DNA of 64,000 nucleotides from Rhizobiaceae bacterium (GTDB lineage Bacteria; Pseudomonadota; Alphaproteobacteria; Rhizobiales; Rhizobiaceae). Within the stretch, counting starts at the first letter, position 1, and each line of letters starts with the position of its first letter. The notes beneath the pieces are model-generated. The model worked only from the letters and a program-made list of their open reading frames with translations. It did no database searches and was not told the DNA's origin. A program made the translations under genes and the position numbers. Positions 18,853 through 28,218 of this stretch are shown here, one piece after another. Location: the NCBI GenBank assembly GCA_019635755.1, contig JAHBYW010000010.1:1-64000 (forward strand). The letters are read 5' to 3'.

Positions 18853-19527
18853 ATGCCCGAGGTCATTTTCACCGGTCCCGCAGGCCGTCTCGAAGGTCGC
18901 TACCAGCCGTCCAAGGAAAAGAACGCGCCGATCGCCATCGTGCTGCACCCGCATCCGCAGTTCGGCGGGACGATGAACAACAAGATCGTCTACGACCTCT
19001 TCTACATGTTCCAGAAGCGCAATTTCACCACGCTGCGCTTCAATTTCCGCGGCATCGGCCGCAGCCAGGGCGAATTCGACCACGGCACCGGCGAGCTGTC
19101 CGATGCCGCCGCGGCACTGGACTGGGTGCAGTCGCTGCACCCCGATTCCAAGAGCTGCTGGGTCGCCGGCTATTCCTTTGGCGCTTGGATCGGCATGCAG
19201 CTGCTGATGCGCCGCCCGGAGATCGAGGGCTTCATCTCGGTCGCACCGCAGCCCAACATCTACGACTTTTCGTTCCTGGCGCCTTGCCCGTCGTCCGGCC
19301 TGATCATCCACGGCGATGCCGACAAGGTCGCGCCGCCGAAGGATGTACAGGGGCTGGTCGACAAGCTGCACACGCAGAAGGGCATCACCATCACCCAGAA
19401 GACGCTGTCGGGCGCCAACCACTTCTTCTCCAACGACGTGGAGCTGCTGCTGGACGAGTGCGCCACCTATCTCGACCGGCGGCTGAAGGGCGAGCTGGCC
19501 GATCCGAAGCCCAAGCGGCTGCGCTGA
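18853..19527 (+). CDS. Alpha/beta hydrolase (COG2945-like)
   Basis: A 224-residue hydrolase beginning MPEVIFTGPAGRLEGRY. It has LHPHPQFGGTMNNKIV after strand 3, the nucleophile elbow GYSFGAW (serine near residue 105), the acid in HGDADKVAPP and the histidine in GANHFF. This resembles small cytosolic serine hydrolases of unknown substrate. It diverges from the suf operon and may share its iron-responsive region. Confidence 0.85.
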   Translation: MPEVIFTGPAGRLEGRYQPSKEKNAPIAIVLHPHPQFGGTMNNKIVYDLFYMFQKRNFTTLRFNFRGIGRSQGEFDHGTGELSDAAAALDWVQSLHPDSKSCWVAGYSFGAWIGMQLLMRRPEIEGFISVAPQPNIYDFSFLAPCPSSGLIIHGDADKVAPPKDVQGLVDKLHTQKGITITQKTLSGANHFFSNDVELLLDECATYLDRRLKGELADPKPKRLR

Positions 19528-19531
19528 CGAT

Positions 19532-20056
19532 CTATTCGGGCAGGTCGCCGCGGCCCATCGCGTAGACGTCGCAGGGCAGCGAGGCCAGCGTGGCGTTGCG
19601 CTCGAACCGCATGCCGATCTTCTCCAGCACCCGGCGCGACGGCGCATTGTCGACATGCGAGATGGCGATGAGCCGGTCGCGCACGCCGGACGTCAGGAAC
19701 CAGCGCGCCAGCGCGGCGGCGATCTCGGTCGCGTAGCCCCTCCCCTGAAAGGCCGGTGCGATCGTGTAGCCGAGCTCGAACGCGTCGGCCTCCTCCATGA
19801 ATGCCACGCCGGCGCGGCCGACAAACAGTCCGTCCTCCCGTCGCAGCATCTTCAGCTTGCCGAAGCCATGTGTCTTGTAGTGCCGCATCCAGCCGGCAAG
19901 ATTCTCCGCGGCAACCTCGCGCGTCCACGGCTCGCCGCCCGGAAGATGGCGCGTCACCTCGGCATGCGCATGCAGGCGCAGCACGTCGTCCAGATCGGCC
20001 TCGGTCCATGGGCGCAGGATCAGGCGCTCGGTGGTCAGGAAATCCCCTGTCGCCAT
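19532..20056 (-). CDS. GNAT-family N-acetyltransferase (RimJ/RimL type)
   Basis: A 174-residue acetyltransferase. It begins MATGDFLTTERLILRPWTEA; the acetyl-CoA loop is FQGRGYATEIAAAL and motif B is SHVDNAPSRRVLEKIGMRFE. It follows anmK by 17 bp on the same strand and is probably co-transcribed. The substrate (ribosomal protein, small amine or antibiotic) cannot be told from sequence. Confidence 0.87.
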   Translation of the reverse strand: MATGDFLTTERLILRPWTEADLDDVLRLHAHAEVTRHLPGGEPWTREVAAENLAGWMRHYKTHGFGKLKMLRREDGLFVGRAGVAFMEEADAFELGYTIAPAFQGRGYATEIAAALARWFLTSGVRDRLIAISHVDNAPSRRVLEKIGMRFERNATLASLPCDVYAMGRGDLPE

Positions 20057-20073
20057 GCCCTCGCCTCCTCGGA

Positions 20074-21207
20074 TCAGCCAGCGTCGGGAGCGGCGAGAAC
20101 GCCGCCGCTGACCGGCGCCCGGCACCCGGTCGTCGTCGGGAACGTCAGCGGCAGGCCGCGCAGCGACCGCACCGCCAGATAGGCCCACGCCTCGGCCTCG
20201 GTGGCGTCCCCATCCAGCCCAGCCTCCTCGGCGACGATTACCTCGGCGCCCTGCCGGCGCGCTGCTTCGGCCATGTCGCGGACGATCACGCGGTTCTTCC
20301 GCCCGCCGCCGCAGACGATCCAGAGGCGTGGCGGCTCCGGCAGGTGCTCGACCGCCTTGAGGATCGCCCTGGCCGACACCGCGGCCAGCGTGCGCGCGCC
20401 GTCGGAGAGTTCCAGCCCGGCCGCCAGATCGAGCGTGAAGTCGCTGCGGTCAAGCGACTTCGGGCCGACGCGGGCGAAGAAAGGACTGGCGAGATAACGT
20501 TCCACCACCGCGCCGACGACGCCGCCCTCGGACGCGATCGCCCCGCCGGCGTCGTATGGCACGCCGCCCTCGCGCGCCACCCACTGGTCGATCAGGGCGT
20601 TGCCTGGACCGGTGTCGAAGGCGATCGGGTCGCCGTCGCGCGGCACATAGGTGATGTTCGAGATGCCGCCGATGTTGACGAACACGACCGGCGCCCTGTC
20701 CCGCCACGGCGCACCCAGCGAGCGCGCCAGCGCGGCGTGATAGGCGGGCACCAGCGGCGCCCCCTGGCCGCCATGCGCCATGTCGTTCGCCCGCATGTCG
20801 TAGACCGTGCGGATGCCGGTCCGGCGCACCAGCAGCGGCCCGTCGCCCAGTTGCACGGTCACCCCTGCGCCTGGCCGGTGCAGCACCGTCTGGCCGTGGA
20901 AGCCGACGAGATCGACGCGTGACCAGTCCGCCGGCTGCTTCGCCAGGAACGCCGCTACGGCTTCCGCGTGGCGAAGCGTGATTTCGCGCTCCAGATCGGC
21001 GAGGTCGCCCGGACGGTCGTCGCGTCGCACGATCGCCTTCGCCGTCTCCAGCCCCGCCTCGATGGCCCGGCGGAAGCCTGCCTCGTATGGCACGAAGCCG
21101 CTCGGGCCGAAGACGATGTCGTTCGCGCCGTCGGTCCTCAGCAACGCCAGGTCGATGCCGTCCATCGATGTGCCGCTCATCAGCCCGAGCGCGCAGAGTG
21201 CCGCCAT
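20074..21207 (-). CDS. anmK: Anhydro-N-acetylmuramic acid kinase
   Basis: A 377-residue kinase of the ASKHA fold that phosphorylates 1,6-anhydroMurNAc to MurNAc-6-phosphate during peptidoglycan recycling. Typical segments are LGLMSGTSMDGIDLALL (phosphate 1), LVGFHGQTVLHRP, NIGGISNITYVP, FDTGPGNALIDQW and VCGGGRKN. It is divergent from tyrS, as in many alphaproteobacteria, and followed by a GNAT gene. Confidence 0.95.
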   Translation of the reverse strand: MAALCALGLMSGTSMDGIDLALLRTDGANDIVFGPSGFVPYEAGFRRAIEAGLETAKAIVRRDDRPGDLADLEREITLRHAEAVAAFLAKQPADWSRVDLVGFHGQTVLHRPGAGVTVQLGDGPLLVRRTGIRTVYDMRANDMAHGGQGAPLVPAYHAALARSLGAPWRDRAPVVFVNIGGISNITYVPRDGDPIAFDTGPGNALIDQWVAREGGVPYDAGGAIASEGGVVGAVVERYLASPFFARVGPKSLDRSDFTLDLAAGLELSDGARTLAAVSARAILKAVEHLPEPPRLWIVCGGGRKNRVIVRDMAEAARRQGAEVIVAEEAGLDGDATEAEAWAYLAVRSLRGLPLTFPTTTGCRAPVSGGVLAAPDAG

Positions 21208-21297
21208 GCCTCACCGTCCTTGTGATTCCGCCGATGCGGATGCTAAAGGCGCGCGGGCCGCGCTGCCAGCCGGCCGAACCTGTTCCGGAACACCGCC

Positions 21298-22548
21298 ATG
21301 ACCGCCTTCAAGTCCGACTTCCTGCGCACCATGAGCGAGCGCGGCTTCATCCACCAGACCTCGGATGACGCCGGCCTCGACAAGCTCTTCGCGACGGAGA
21401 CGGTCACCGCCTATATCGGCTTCGACGCGACGGCGAAGTCGCTGCACGCCGGCTCGCTCATCCAGATCATGATGCTGCACTGGATGCAGAAGACCGGCCA
21501 CCGGCCGATCGCGCTGATGGGCGGCGGCACGACGATGATCGGCGACCCCTCGTTCAAGGACGAGGCCCGCAAGCTGCTCACGCCCGCCGACATCGACGCC
21601 AATCTCGTCGGCATCAAGTGCAACTTCTCCAACTATCTGAGCTTCGGCGACGGCCAACGCGACGCGATCATGGTCAACAACGCCGACTGGCTGATGGAGA
21701 TCAACTACGTCAATTTCCTGCGCGATGTCGGGCGCCACTTCTCGGTCAACCGCATGCTGTCCTTCGACTCCGTGAAGCTCAGGCTGGATCGCGAGCAGTC
21801 GCTGTCGTTCCTGGAATTCAACTACATGATCCTGCAGGCCTATGATTTCGTGGAGCTCCACAAGCGCTACGGCTGCGTGCTGCAGATGGGCGGCTCGGAC
21901 CAATGGGGCAACATCGTCAGCGGCATCGACCTCGGCCGGCGCATGATGGACGCCTCGCTCTACGCACTGACCACGCCGCTGCTCACCACCGCGTCGGGCG
22001 GCAAGATGGGCAAGACGGCGTCGGGCGCGGTCTGGCTCGATCCGGAGATGATGAGCCCTTACGAGTTCTGGCAGTACTGGCGCAATACCGAGGATGCCGA
22101 CGTCGGCCGTTTCCTGAAGCTCTATACCACGCTGCCGATGGACGAGGTGGCGCGCCTGGCGACCCTCGGCGGAGCCGAGATCAACGACGCCAAGAAGGTG
22201 CTGGCGACCGAGATCACCGCCATGCTGCACGGCCGCGCGGCGGCGGAGACGGCGGCCGAGACGGCACGCAAGACGTTCGAGGAGGGCGCGCTGTCCGAGG
22301 ACCTGCCGACGGTCCAGGTTCCGGCGGGCGAACTTGCCGCCGGCATCGGCCTTTTGACGTTGCTGGTCCGCGCCGGCCTTGCGGCGTCGAATGGCGAAGC
22401 GCGCCGACACGTGCAGGGCGGCGCCGTGCGCGTCAACGACCAGCCGGTGTCCAATGAGCGAATGGTGGTGATGTCATCTGCAACGGCCCATGGCCCGCTG
22501 AAGCTGTCCGTCGGCAAGAAGAAGCACGTGCTCGTGCGCGCTGTCTGA
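21298..22548 (+). CDS. tyrS: Tyrosyl-tRNA synthetase
   Basis: Class I synthetase (416 residues), TyrRS-Z-like bacterial form. The HIGH motif appears as HAGS after [11 protein letters not shown]; tyrosine-binding GGSDQWGNI follows; the KMSKS loop is [16 protein letters not shown]-terminal S4 RNA-binding domain covers the last ~65 residues ([20 protein letters not shown]). It is divergent from anmK with a 90-bp intergenic region. Confidence 0.96.
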   Translation: MTAFKSDFLRTMSERGFIHQTSDDAGLDKLFATETVTAYIGFDATAKSLHAGSLIQIMMLHWMQKTGHRPIALMGGGTTMIGDPSFKDEARKLLTPADIDANLVGIKCNFSNYLSFGDGQRDAIMVNNADWLMEINYVNFLRDVGRHFSVNRMLSFDSVKLRLDREQSLSFLEFNYMILQAYDFVELHKRYGCVLQMGGSDQWGNIVSGIDLGRRMMDASLYALTTPLLTTASGGKMGKTASGAVWLDPEMMSPYEFWQYWRNTEDADVGRFLKLYTTLPMDEVARLATLGGAEINDAKKVLATEITAMLHGRAAAETAAETARKTFEEGALSEDLPTVQVPAGELAAGIGLLTLLVRAGLAASNGEARRHVQGGAVRVNDQPVSNERMVVMSSATAHGPLKLSVGKKKHVLVRAV

Positions 22549-25500
22549 TCAGCGGAACTCGAAGATCGAGCGGAAGATGCCCGGCGCGATGATCGACAGC
22601 GGGTTGATCTGGAGGTCGGGGTCGGACGACCTGCCGTGCAGGCGGTAAGTCACGCCGATCAGCCCCCGGTCGCGCCCGTTGCCCAGGATGATGCCCACCA
22701 GCGGGATTTCGCCGAAGATGCGGTTGATGCCGTAGGCCGGCATGAACGTGCCGGTCATGTTGATGTTGCTGTTCCTGTCGTAGAGCGTGCCCTGGAACGT
22801 CGAGCCGATCAGCGGCCCGCGCAGCACGCCGCGCTCCAGGGCCAGCGACCCGTCGCCCTTTTCCAGCAGCGCGTAGCCCCGCTCGAACTTGACGCGAGTG
22901 GTGTCGATGTCGCTGCGCACCGCCTCGCTCAGGCTCCGCTGGTCGCCCGGCGGCCGGCTCGACACGATCGACGCCAGCTTCGGCTCGTTGACCACCCAGA
23001 AGTCGCGCGCATCGATCTGGCCCTTCATCGTTCCGCCGGCATTGCCCTCCAGCGCGAAGCGGATCTGGCCGCCCTCCATGTGCGCGTAGATGTCGAGGAA
23101 GCGCAGCACCGCGCCGGCGTCGGTCGACTCCATCGCCAGCCGGCGGCGATTGTCCTCGGTCCGGTCGTTCAGCACCACCGGCGCACCGCCCGGCGTCGTC
23201 GCCGACACTTCCAGCCGGTCCAGCCGCGACCCGGCTCCGCGATAGATGAGATTCACGCCGACCAGCTTTTCGCCGTGGAACCCCGTCAGGCTGGCGACCT
23301 GCGCGTCGACGCTGACCGGCGTCGAGCCCGTCGCCGAGGTCGCCGCCTCGGAATCCTCCATGATCTGCGTGACGATGGAGCGGACGTCGAGCGACTTGCC
23401 CCGGATGGTCACCTTGAGCGTCTTGCCGCTGCGGTCGATCGACAGGCCGGCATTGTCGTCGCGGTTGAGCTGGACGGACGAGAAGTTGGCCGCCGTCAGC
23501 GACCCCTTGTTCAGCGTGACGTTGCCGTCGATCGCGAAGGACTTTCCGCGCAGCTTGAGGTCCGACAATCTGGCCGCGTCGCCGTCGGTCACAAGGTCGA
23601 AGCTGATCGCGCCTGCGATTCCCGGGCCCTTTGTCCAGCCCACCCAGGGCAAGGTCAGCGTCGCCGCGGACAGATCGGCGGAGACCGAGCGCCGTCCTTT
23701 CTCGCCCATGTCGAGGGTGACGCGGACGGGACCGGAGAGGAGGTCGCCGAGCCCGGGCACGAATTCCTCGCGGGCCTTGTCGTCCAGCGTCACCACCACG
23801 GTCTGCTGGCGCGGCGTCTTGCTGCTGCCGAGCGGCTGCAGCAGCGCGAGTTCGGCCGGCGCTCCATTCAGTTTCGCCTTGGCGGTGATGACGGCCTTGT
23901 CGGGATCGACGACGATCGTGCCGTTCCCGTCAGAGAACATCTGGCCGTCGATCGGCTTGGCGAGCGTCAGGTTCGTGTAGTCCAGCGACACGAGCCAATC
24001 GAGGTCGGCCAGCTTCAGGCCGCCGGAGATCGGCACCTGGGTTTTGACGTGCCCTTTCACCTGGCCGGAGAAATCCGGAGCCGACAGGCCGAGATCCTCC
24101 AGCGCGTTGATCGGTTCTGCCGAGGCGAGTTCGGCGATCGACTGCGCCTTGCCGGCAATGTCGATGTCTAGGTCGCCGGCCACGACCGGCCGGTTGGCGC
24201 CGACGATGGTGAGCCGGCCGTTGCCAATGGTGACGGCGTCGCCCGAGGACATGTAGGCCGTGCCGGCGGAGAGGGTCACGTCGACGTCGTTGCCCTTGAA
24301 CTCGACGATACCCATGGCGTCGCGCACCGGCGGTATCTCGCCCGTGACGTCGAAACGGGCGCCCGCCAGCTCGAAGCGCCCGAACACCTCGTCGTGGCTG
24401 AGCGGCACGCCGTTGCCCATGCGCCCCGGTGGCACGGAGTAGCGGATGCTGCTGTTGCGGATCGACCCGCCGAACAGGTTGGTCAGCGCCCAGCGCCGCG
24501 CGCCGGGGGCCGCGTAGTAGGGCCAGAGCTGCTTGACGTGCTGCACCGGCATCTCGGTCACGTCCGCCGCGAATGTGATGCCGGGCGCCTGGCCGGCCTC
24601 GAAATCGACCCGCGCCGTGGCCGCCATCTCGCCGCCCTCGGTGCGAAGGCCGACCTCGTCCAGCGAGACGACCAGACCTTCCGGGTCGAACGTGCCGGCG
24701 ATGCGCGCCACGAAGTCCAGCGCCGGCTCCGTCGAATCGGACGGCGCCGCGACCGATCCGTCGCTGATCAGTTCGAGACGGTAGCTCCCGGCGCGACCCT
24801 CGGCCGGCGCGCGCGGGCCGATCGCCCCGTGGAAGTCGAAGCTCGATCCGCCGCTGACGAAGAGCGCGCGCTCGATGTCGGCGCTCGACCGGCCGCCCGC
24901 AAGGGCGACGAGCACGTCCAGCGTACCCTCGATGGAATCCTCGCGGTCGAGCCAGACGCGCGACGACCCGACCTTCAGGCTGAGCGCCAGCGAGCCGGCC
25001 TGCCCTTCCGCCCCCTCGCCGCCCTCGACGGCGATGGAGACGGCCCCGAAACGGTCGGAACGATCGTCCGGGGCCGGCTCGTCCTGAGGCGCGCTGGCGC
25101 CGGCCTGCAGCGCCAGCGTCTCGATTCGGCCCGCTGCGTCGCGCCCGGCGGACCCCTCCAGGGTCAGCGTTCGCCCGTTGACCTCGGCGGTGAAGGAAAC
25201 GCTGGCGGCATCGCTGTCGACATCGAACGCGGCATCGTCGATGCGCGCTGTGGACACACGGCCACCGGGCGGCAGCGTGATGTCGAGGCCGCTTAGCCGG
25301 ATGGATCGCGAGCCGTCCTCGTCGACCATCGCGAAGACCTGGCGCAGCGTATCGAACGTCACCGCGGCGATGCGGTCGGCATCGATCAGCCCCTCCGCGT
25401 TGCGCAGCGCCGCCGACCAGTCCTGGCCGCCCCCCTCGGGCAGCGCCGCCACCGACAGGCGCGCGTCCCGCAGGCCGATGCTGCTGAACTCCACGTCGCC

Positions 25501-25938
25501 GCCCAGCAGGGGAATGATCTCGACGCCGAAATCGAGCGCCGCGGCCTCCAGCACAGGTTCGCCGGTCGCCCGGTCGACCAGCCTGATCTCGTCGATCGCG
25601 ACGGAGAGCAGCCCGGAGCCGCCCACACGCACGCGTGCGGGGCCGAGCGTCGCGTCGACGTCGAGGCCCAGGAGCTCGTGGATGGCCGCTTCGGCGCGCT
25701 CGTGAACGCGCTCGGTGCTGATGCCGTAGACGCCGACGAAATAGAGCGCGAGCCCGGCCAGCGCGACCAGGGCCGCCAGAACGCCCGCCGCGGCCGCTCC
25801 GATGCGGAGCAGCCGGCTCCGGCGGCGCGTGCCGCGGATCAGGTAGCGGTGCGCGAGCGCGGAAGGAAACGTCTCGAAGCCGGTGACGTCGCCGCGCCGG
25901 AAGCGTATCTTGTGGTGTTTCTCGACGGTCTGGTCCAA
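22549..25938 (-). CDS. Large AsmA-like/DUF3971 (YhdP-type) envelope protein
   Basis: A 1129-residue protein with a cytosolic N-terminus (about 45 residues, very basic), one membrane anchor (residues ~46-70, GAAAAGVLAALVALAGLALYFVG) and a long periplasmic beta-rich domain. The AsmA-like C-terminal part includes DFWVVNEPKLASIVS and GVTYRLHGRSSDPDLQINPL. YhdP and AsmA-like proteins move phospholipids between membranes in gamma-proteobacteria; a similar role is inferred. The only usable start is TTG 25938; no in-frame ATG or GTG lies nearby. It converges with tyrS, ending one base after it. Confidence 0.85.
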   Translation of the reverse strand: MDQTVEKHHKIRFRRGDVTGFETFPSALAHRYLIRGTRRRSRLLRIGAAAAGVLAALVALAGLALYFVGVYGISTERVHERAEAAIHELLGLDVDATLGPARVRVGGSGLLSVAIDEIRLVDRATGEPVLEAAALDFGVEIIPLLGGDVEFSSIGLRDARLSVAALPEGGGQDWSAALRNAEGLIDADRIAAVTFDTLRQVFAMVDEDGSRSIRLSGLDITLPPGGRVSTARIDDAAFDVDSDAASVSFTAEVNGRTLTLEGSAGRDAAGRIETLALQAGASAPQDEPAPDDRSDRFGAVSIAVEGGEGAEGQAGSLALSLKVGSSRVWLDREDSIEGTLDVLVALAGGRSSADIERALFVSGGSSFDFHGAIGPRAPAEGRAGSYRLELISDGSVAAPSDSTEPALDFVARIAGTFDPEGLVVSLDEVGLRTEGGEMAATARVDFEAGQAPGITFAADVTEMPVQHVKQLWPYYAAPGARRWALTNLFGGSIRNSSIRYSVPPGRMGNGVPLSHDEVFGRFELAGARFDVTGEIPPVRDAMGIVEFKGNDVDVTLSAGTAYMSSGDAVTIGNGRLTIVGANRPVVAGDLDIDIAGKAQSIAELASAEPINALEDLGLSAPDFSGQVKGHVKTQVPISGGLKLADLDWLVSLDYTNLTLAKPIDGQMFSDGNGTIVVDPDKAVITAKAKLNGAPAELALLQPLGSSKTPRQQTVVVTLDDKAREEFVPGLGDLLSGPVRVTLDMGEKGRRSVSADLSAATLTLPWVGWTKGPGIAGAISFDLVTDGDAARLSDLKLRGKSFAIDGNVTLNKGSLTAANFSSVQLNRDDNAGLSIDRSGKTLKVTIRGKSLDVRSIVTQIMEDSEAATSATGSTPVSVDAQVASLTGFHGEKLVGVNLIYRGAGSRLDRLEVSATTPGGAPVVLNDRTEDNRRRLAMESTDAGAVLRFLDIYAHMEGGQIRFALEGNAGGTMKGQIDARDFWVVNEPKLASIVSSRPPGDQRSLSEAVRSDIDTTRVKFERGYALLEKGDGSLALERGVLRGPLIGSTFQGTLYDRNSNINMTGTFMPAYGINRIFGEIPLVGIILGNGRDRGLIGVTYRLHGRSSDPDLQINPLSIIAPGIFRSIFEFR

Positions 25939-26034
25939 GTCGCTTCGGTTGTCCCGGTGGTCCGCCGCGATGGACGAATCCCTTGTTTTTACTATATCCC
26001 GCCGTCCAGCGCGTTAACCAAAAAGTTCCAGCCC

Positions 26035-26523
26035 ATGGCCACGCCCGCAATCGGTCGGAAAGCACCCAGGCTCACCTTGCCGGACGGCCGCACCCTCTCG
26101 GATCTCGCTGGGTCGCCGGTCGTGATCTTCTTCTATCCGCAGGACGACACGGAGACCTGCACCATGGAAGCGACCGACTTCTCGTCGCTAAGCGCCGAAT
26201 TTGGCAAGCTTGGGGCAGTCGTCATCGGCGTCTCGCCCGATTCGGCTGACAGTCATGCGAAGTTCGCGCGCAAATACGGGCTCGACCTCCTGCTCGTGGC
26301 CGACACCGAGCTGAAGGCGGCGAAGGCCTACGGCGTGTGGGGCGACAAGGTGCTGTTCGGCCGCGCATACAAGGGCATCATCCGCACGACCTTCCTGGTC
26401 GATCCGGCCGGCCGCGTCGCCCGAATCTGGAGCAAGGTACGCGTCAAGAATCATGCCGCGGACGTCCTCGCCGCGGCGGCGGAAATCACCCCGGGTGGAA
26501 CCGCAGTCCGGCGCGCGCGTTGA
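26035..26523 (+). CDS. bcp: Peroxiredoxin, Bcp/PrxQ family
   Basis: Thiol peroxidase of 162 residues with the thioredoxin fold (FFYPQDDTETCTMEATDF). The peroxidatic cysteine is C42; the usual resolving cysteine five residues later is missing, so this is a 1-Cys-like variant. The C-terminal part FLVDPAGRVARIW is typical. The frame extends upstream, antisense to the AsmA-like gene, but ATG 26035 gives the family N-terminus. Confidence 0.9.
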   Translation: MATPAIGRKAPRLTLPDGRTLSDLAGSPVVIFFYPQDDTETCTMEATDFSSLSAEFGKLGAVVIGVSPDSADSHAKFARKYGLDLLLVADTELKAAKAYGVWGDKVLFGRAYKGIIRTTFLVDPAGRVARIWSKVRVKNHAADVLAAAAEITPGGTAVRRAR

Positions 26524-26555
26524 TGCGCCGAAGGTTCTTGCTTGAGGAGACGATC

Positions 26556-26633
26556 ATGCTTCGTGGAGTGCTTCTGTGGATGCTGGGCATCCCGATCCCG
26601 ATCATCATTCTGCTTCTGCTTTTCCTCGACTGA
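26556..26633 (+). CDS. 25-residue hydrophobic peptide
   Basis: A very short gene: MLRGVLLWMLGIPIPIIILL followed by LLFLD. It has a strong ribosome site (GAGGAG, 6-nt spacing), lies 32 bp after bcp and just before a strong terminator. The arginine followed by one membrane helix with a GIPIPII core recalls tiny single-span proteins seen repeatedly in proteobacteria. Function unknown. Confidence 0.6.
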   Translation: MLRGVLLWMLGIPIPIIILLLLFLD

Positions 26634-26686
26634 TCGCGCATTCGGACGAGTCGCGATCGTCGATCACGATACGGTTTCCCTGCCCC

Positions 26687-26719
26687 AAGAGCCCGCCGCT
26701 TCCCGCGGCGGGCTCTTTT
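26687..26719 (+). terminator. Intrinsic terminator after bcp and the 25-aa gene
   Basis: A perfect 13-bp stem (AAGAGCCCGCCGC/GCGGCGGGCTCTT) with a TTCCC loop, followed by TTGTTTG. It closes the bcp transcription unit. Confidence 0.9.
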
Positions 26720-26807
26720 GTTTGCGCAGATCGGCTTCTCACCGACCGCCCGGGATGACGCTTTGTTAACCCTAACGATGTGTAATCGCATCGTCCCTGG
26801 TCCCTGT

Positions 26808-28100
26808 ATGGAATTCCGGTCCGTGAGAGCCTCTGGTCAGTCAGCCGTCTTCGGCAAGCGCAAAGAGCCGCACACCGTCATCATCGCCCGCGGCAACGAC
26901 ATCCGCCACTTCACCGTGCGCCCGTGGCTGGTCGCGCTGGCCGGATCGGCGTTCGCGGCGGTCGCGATCGGCTATCTGCTGGCGACGTCCTATCTCGTGC
27001 TGCGCGACGACCTGATCGGCGCCGCGGCGGCACGGCAGGCGCGCATGCAGCAGGCCTACGAGGATCGCATCTCCGCGCTGCGCTCGCAGGTCGACCGCAT
27101 CACCAGCCGCCAGCTGCTCGACCAGCAGCTGATGGAGGACAAGGTCACCGAACTGCTCGCCCGACAGACCCAGCTCACGCAGCGCCATGGCCGCCTGGAG
27201 CCGGTGCTGGACCCGGCCGGCGACCTGCCGGCCGACGCGCCGATCCCGTCAGGCAAGCCTGACGTCCGCGCCAGCCTGGCAACGCACGGCAATCCCTTCG
27301 ACGCGCTTCTCGGACGAACCGCGGCGGTCAGCGACGACGACGGCGAAGCCTACGCGTTCTGGTCGACGCGCGAGGGCGTCATGCCCGAGCTTTCCGCCGC
27401 CGACAGCGCCGACAAGCTCTTCGTGGCGATCAATCAGTCGCTGCGCACCATCGAGTCCGAACAGATCGAACGGCTGAACACGCTGGCCGAGAGCGCATAC
27501 GAAACCGCCGACGCCATCGCCGCCGCGCTGGAGACGGCGGGGCTGCCGATCGACGCCGAGTATTCAGAGCGCGACGTCGGCGGACCGCTGATCGCGGTCG
27601 ACAACGCCGTCAATTTCGACACCAAGGTCAAGGAGCTCGACGACGCGCTCGACCACCTCGAAGCGCTGAAGAAGGAGGCTGTGAGCTTCCCTCTCGCCAA
27701 TCCCGCGCCGGGCCGCACCGTCTCGTCGAAATTCGGCACGCGGAAAGACCCGCTTCTCGGCGCGCTGGCGCATCATTCCGGCATGGATTTCCGCGCCCCG
27801 ATGGGCGCTCCCATCCGCGCCACGGCGTCCGGAAGGGTCGTGAAGGCGGGCTGGAACGGGGGCTATGGACGCATGGTCGAGATCGACCACGGCAACGGCT
27901 TCTCGACGCGGTACGCGCATATGAGCGCGATCAGCGTGAAGGAAGGCGAGGCCATCGCGCCCGGAGACGAGGTCGGCAAGGTCGGTTCGAGCGGCCGCTC
28001 GACCGGTCCCCACCTGCACTACGAGATCCGCAAGAACGGCGAAGCCGTCGACCCGATCCGCTTCATCAAGGCTGGCAGCAAGGTCGGCAAGTATCTCTGA
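26808..28100 (+). CDS. M23-family (LytM-domain) murein peptidase or regulator
   Basis: About 430 residues: a basic cytosolic N-terminus, one membrane segment (ALAGSAFAAVAIGYLLATSYLVL), a coiled-coil stretch (QQAYEDRISALRSQVDRIT), an Ala/Asp-rich linker, and a C-terminal LytM domain. The zinc ligands are intact: H and D in HHSGMDFRAP and the HLH of GPHLHYEI, so it may be an active endopeptidase. ATG 26808 was chosen; ATG 26778 is possible and neither has a clear ribosome site. A two-hairpin repeat begins at its stop codon. Confidence 0.88.
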   Translation: MEFRSVRASGQSAVFGKRKEPHTVIIARGNDIRHFTVRPWLVALAGSAFAAVAIGYLLATSYLVLRDDLIGAAAARQARMQQAYEDRISALRSQVDRITSRQLLDQQLMEDKVTELLARQTQLTQRHGRLEPVLDPAGDLPADAPIPSGKPDVRASLATHGNPFDALLGRTAAVSDDDGEAYAFWSTREGVMPELSAADSADKLFVAINQSLRTIESEQIERLNTLAESAYETADAIAAALETAGLPIDAEYSERDVGGPLIAVDNAVNFDTKVKELDDALDHLEALKKEAVSFPLANPAPGRTVSSKFGTRKDPLLGALAHHSGMDFRAPMGAPIRATASGRVVKAGWNGGYGRMVEIDHGNGFSTRYAHMSAISVKEGEAIAPGDEVGKVGSSGRSTGPHLHYEIRKNGEAVDPIRFIKAGSKVGKYL

Positions 28101-28214
28101 GCACCTTGCCGCGAGGTAGACACACCTCGCGGCGCAAGAATGCAGCTAGAACAACAAGATAGCCCGTGGTCACGTCCGAAAAGCCGCTACGCGCTTTTCA
28201 GGATCACGGTCTAG
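28099..28214. repeat. Two-hairpin intergenic repeat, copy A
   Basis: It begins at the stop codon of the M23 gene. The first hairpin is a perfect 10-bp stem (28108-28117 with 28124-28133, loop AGACAC). A second imperfect hairpin follows (CCGAAAAGC...GCGCTTTTC), ending GGATCACGGTCTAG. It aligns along its whole length with 36793-36906 at roughly two-thirds identity. Confidence 0.8.
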
Positions 28215-28218
28215 CTGG

